A DNA stretch of 64,000 nucleotides from Acinetobacter geminorum. Its GTDB lineage: Bacteria > Pseudomonadota > Gammaproteobacteria > Pseudomonadales > Moraxellaceae. The translations under genes and the position numbers were made by a program. Shown piece by piece: positions 63,399 to 64,000 of this stretch. Every line of letters begins with the position of its first letter. Position 1 is the first letter of the stretch. The DNA is taken from contig NZ_JABELE010000009.1 of NCBI RefSeq assembly GCF_013009345.1, positions 1-64,000 of the forward strand, read 5' to 3'. The notes under the pieces are model-generated. The model was not told the DNA's origin. It saw only the letters and a list, made by a program, of their open reading frames with translations, and did no database searches.

Positions 63399-63746
63399 GA
63401 TAGATATACATAATAATATTTGTAGTTTTATTTGAAAAATAGCCTAAGTAAACATTTCATTTCTACATATCTATTTATAAGAATTAATGTTTTTTACACC
63501 TCAAATCTATAAGATTAGTTGAGTAATTTACTTAGATAATGTTCGATCATCGAGCAAAATATATTTATACCGAACAAAACTGTATGTAGCTTACTAGATC
63601 AAAATACGAAAATTATCAAAAATGTTTAAAAGGGAAATCTAAGGGAAACACTCGGGATTGAGTGAAATATTTATCTATTCTTCTCGCCTCAGTGTGCCTA
63701 ACTCTCTTACCTATCTCTTCTTCAATGAGCACAATGGAGTTGTCTA
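63399..63746. other. Promoter region of the pca operon
   Basis: About 350 bases between ispD and pcaI with no gene. The three-unit operator-like element at 63538-63578 is the main feature. No regulator gene (pcaU or pobR) lies on either side within the window. Confidence 0.6.
63538..63578. promoter_or_regulatory. PcaU/PobR-type operator before pcaI
   Basis: Three ten-base units: ATCGAACATT (63538-63547, reverse strand), ATCGAGCAAA (63549-63558) and ACCGAACAAA (63569-63578). The first two form a palindrome; the third is a direct repeat after a ten-base gap. This is the layout reported for IclR-family PcaU in Acinetobacter. It lies about 170-210 bases before pcaI. Confidence 0.65.
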
Positions 63747-64000
63747 ATGATTGACAAAAGTAAGTCCTCACTAAGCGAGGTTCTATCGCAGATTAATGAT
63801 GGTGCAACCATTCTGATTGGTGGTTTCGGTACCGCAGGACAACCCGCTGAACTCATTGATGGTCTTATTGAACTCGGTGTTAAAGGCCTGACTATTGTCA
63901 GCAACAATGCCGGTAATGGCGATTACGGTCTGGCTAAGCTACTTAAAGCTGGTTCGGTTAAAAAAGTCATCTGTTCTTTTCCCCGTCAGTCTGACTCTTA
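63747..64000 (+). CDS. pcaI: 3-oxoadipate CoA-transferase subunit A (partial)
   Basis: The first 84 codons of a CoA-transferase alpha subunit, cut off by the window end. It reads MIDKSKSSLSEVLSQINDGA, then TILIGGFGTAGQPAELIDGL and NNAGNGDYGLAKLL, typical of PcaI/CatI in the beta-ketoadipate pathway. GGAG seven bases before the ATG fits. It appears more GC-rich than its neighbours. The promoter element before it fits a protocatechuate (pca) operon; a related acetoacetate CoA-transferase is possible. Confidence 0.85.
   Translation, partial: MIDKSKSSLSEVLSQINDGATILIGGFGTAGQPAELIDGLIELGVKGLTIVSNNAGNGDYGLAKLLKAGSVKKVICSFPRQSDS

Noticed and set aside
1..64000. tRNA, rRNA, CRISPR arrays, intact insertion sequences or prophage genes
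   Set aside because: None was seen by eye on either strand; small non-coding RNAs without strong structure could be missed.

Overview
The window looks like chromosomal DNA from an Acinetobacter, most likely the A. calcoaceticus-baumannii complex. The evidence is low GC with strongly AT-rich spacers, typical Acinetobacter forms of CydABX, KtrAB, BrnQ, pyrG-kdsA-eno and the pca pathway, and many small lineage-specific proteins. The assignment rests on recognising protein families by eye, not on a search. I saw no tRNA, rRNA, CRISPR array, intact insertion sequence or prophage. Nearly all of the DNA is ordinary core genome; the interest lies mainly in the spacers.

Layout. 1-2.5 kb: small hypothetical gene, MarR regulator, a long spacer and a lipoprotein. 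2.5-8.1 kb: fructose phosphotransferase operon fruB-fruK-fruA on the minus strand. 8.4-15.4 kb: hydrolase, small membrane proteins, GlcG-like protein, BrnQ, a methionine aminopeptidase, a LysR regulator and monothiol glutaredoxin. 15.6-22.4 kb: ArgD, a CBS-domain protein, small hypotheticals, FtsY and a nitroreductase. 22.4-25.8 kb: cytochrome bd operon cydP-cydA-cydB-cydX-ybgE, including the 33-residue cydX. 26.1-37.8 kb: YqiJ-like protein, Rieske protein, adenosine kinase, PreP-type M16 protease, outer-membrane phospholipase A, KtrB/KtrA potassium uptake, threonine deaminase, RpiA and a YgjP-like metallopeptidase. 37.8-46 kb: lipoprotein, ArgC, ClpS-ClpA, YnfA and an aromatic-pathway DAHP synthase. 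46-53 kb: PadR-controlled lipid/ester module (FadH-like reductase and several hydrolases). 53-64 kb: the pyrG-kdsA-eno / ftsB-ispD cell-envelope block, split by a YetF-like protein, a lipoprotein and a TonB siderophore receptor, then the start of a pca operon.

The most notable signal is the 426-bp leader of the DAHP synthase gene (44465-44890). It carries a good promoter, a first leader peptide ending NAYYYFWQFR, a perfect intrinsic terminator, and then a second leader peptide with its own strong ribosome binding site and the run YSYFSNFYWFYF. The Tyr-Trp-Phe codons of the second leader are perfectly complementary over 9 nt to the interval between the Shine-Dalgarno and start codon of the enzyme gene. 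I read this as transcription attenuation followed by a separate translational switch, both sensing aromatic aminoacyl-tRNA.

Other regulatory structures are five helically spaced copies of a motif close to ACTAAAATGGTTTG upstream of the cytochrome bd operon; two 20-bp palindromes exactly 42 bp apart between padR and fadH; a three-unit site upstream of pcaI shaped like a PcaU/PobR site but with no adjacent regulator gene; a Fur-like box before the TonB receptor; and nested inverted repeats upstream of fruB.
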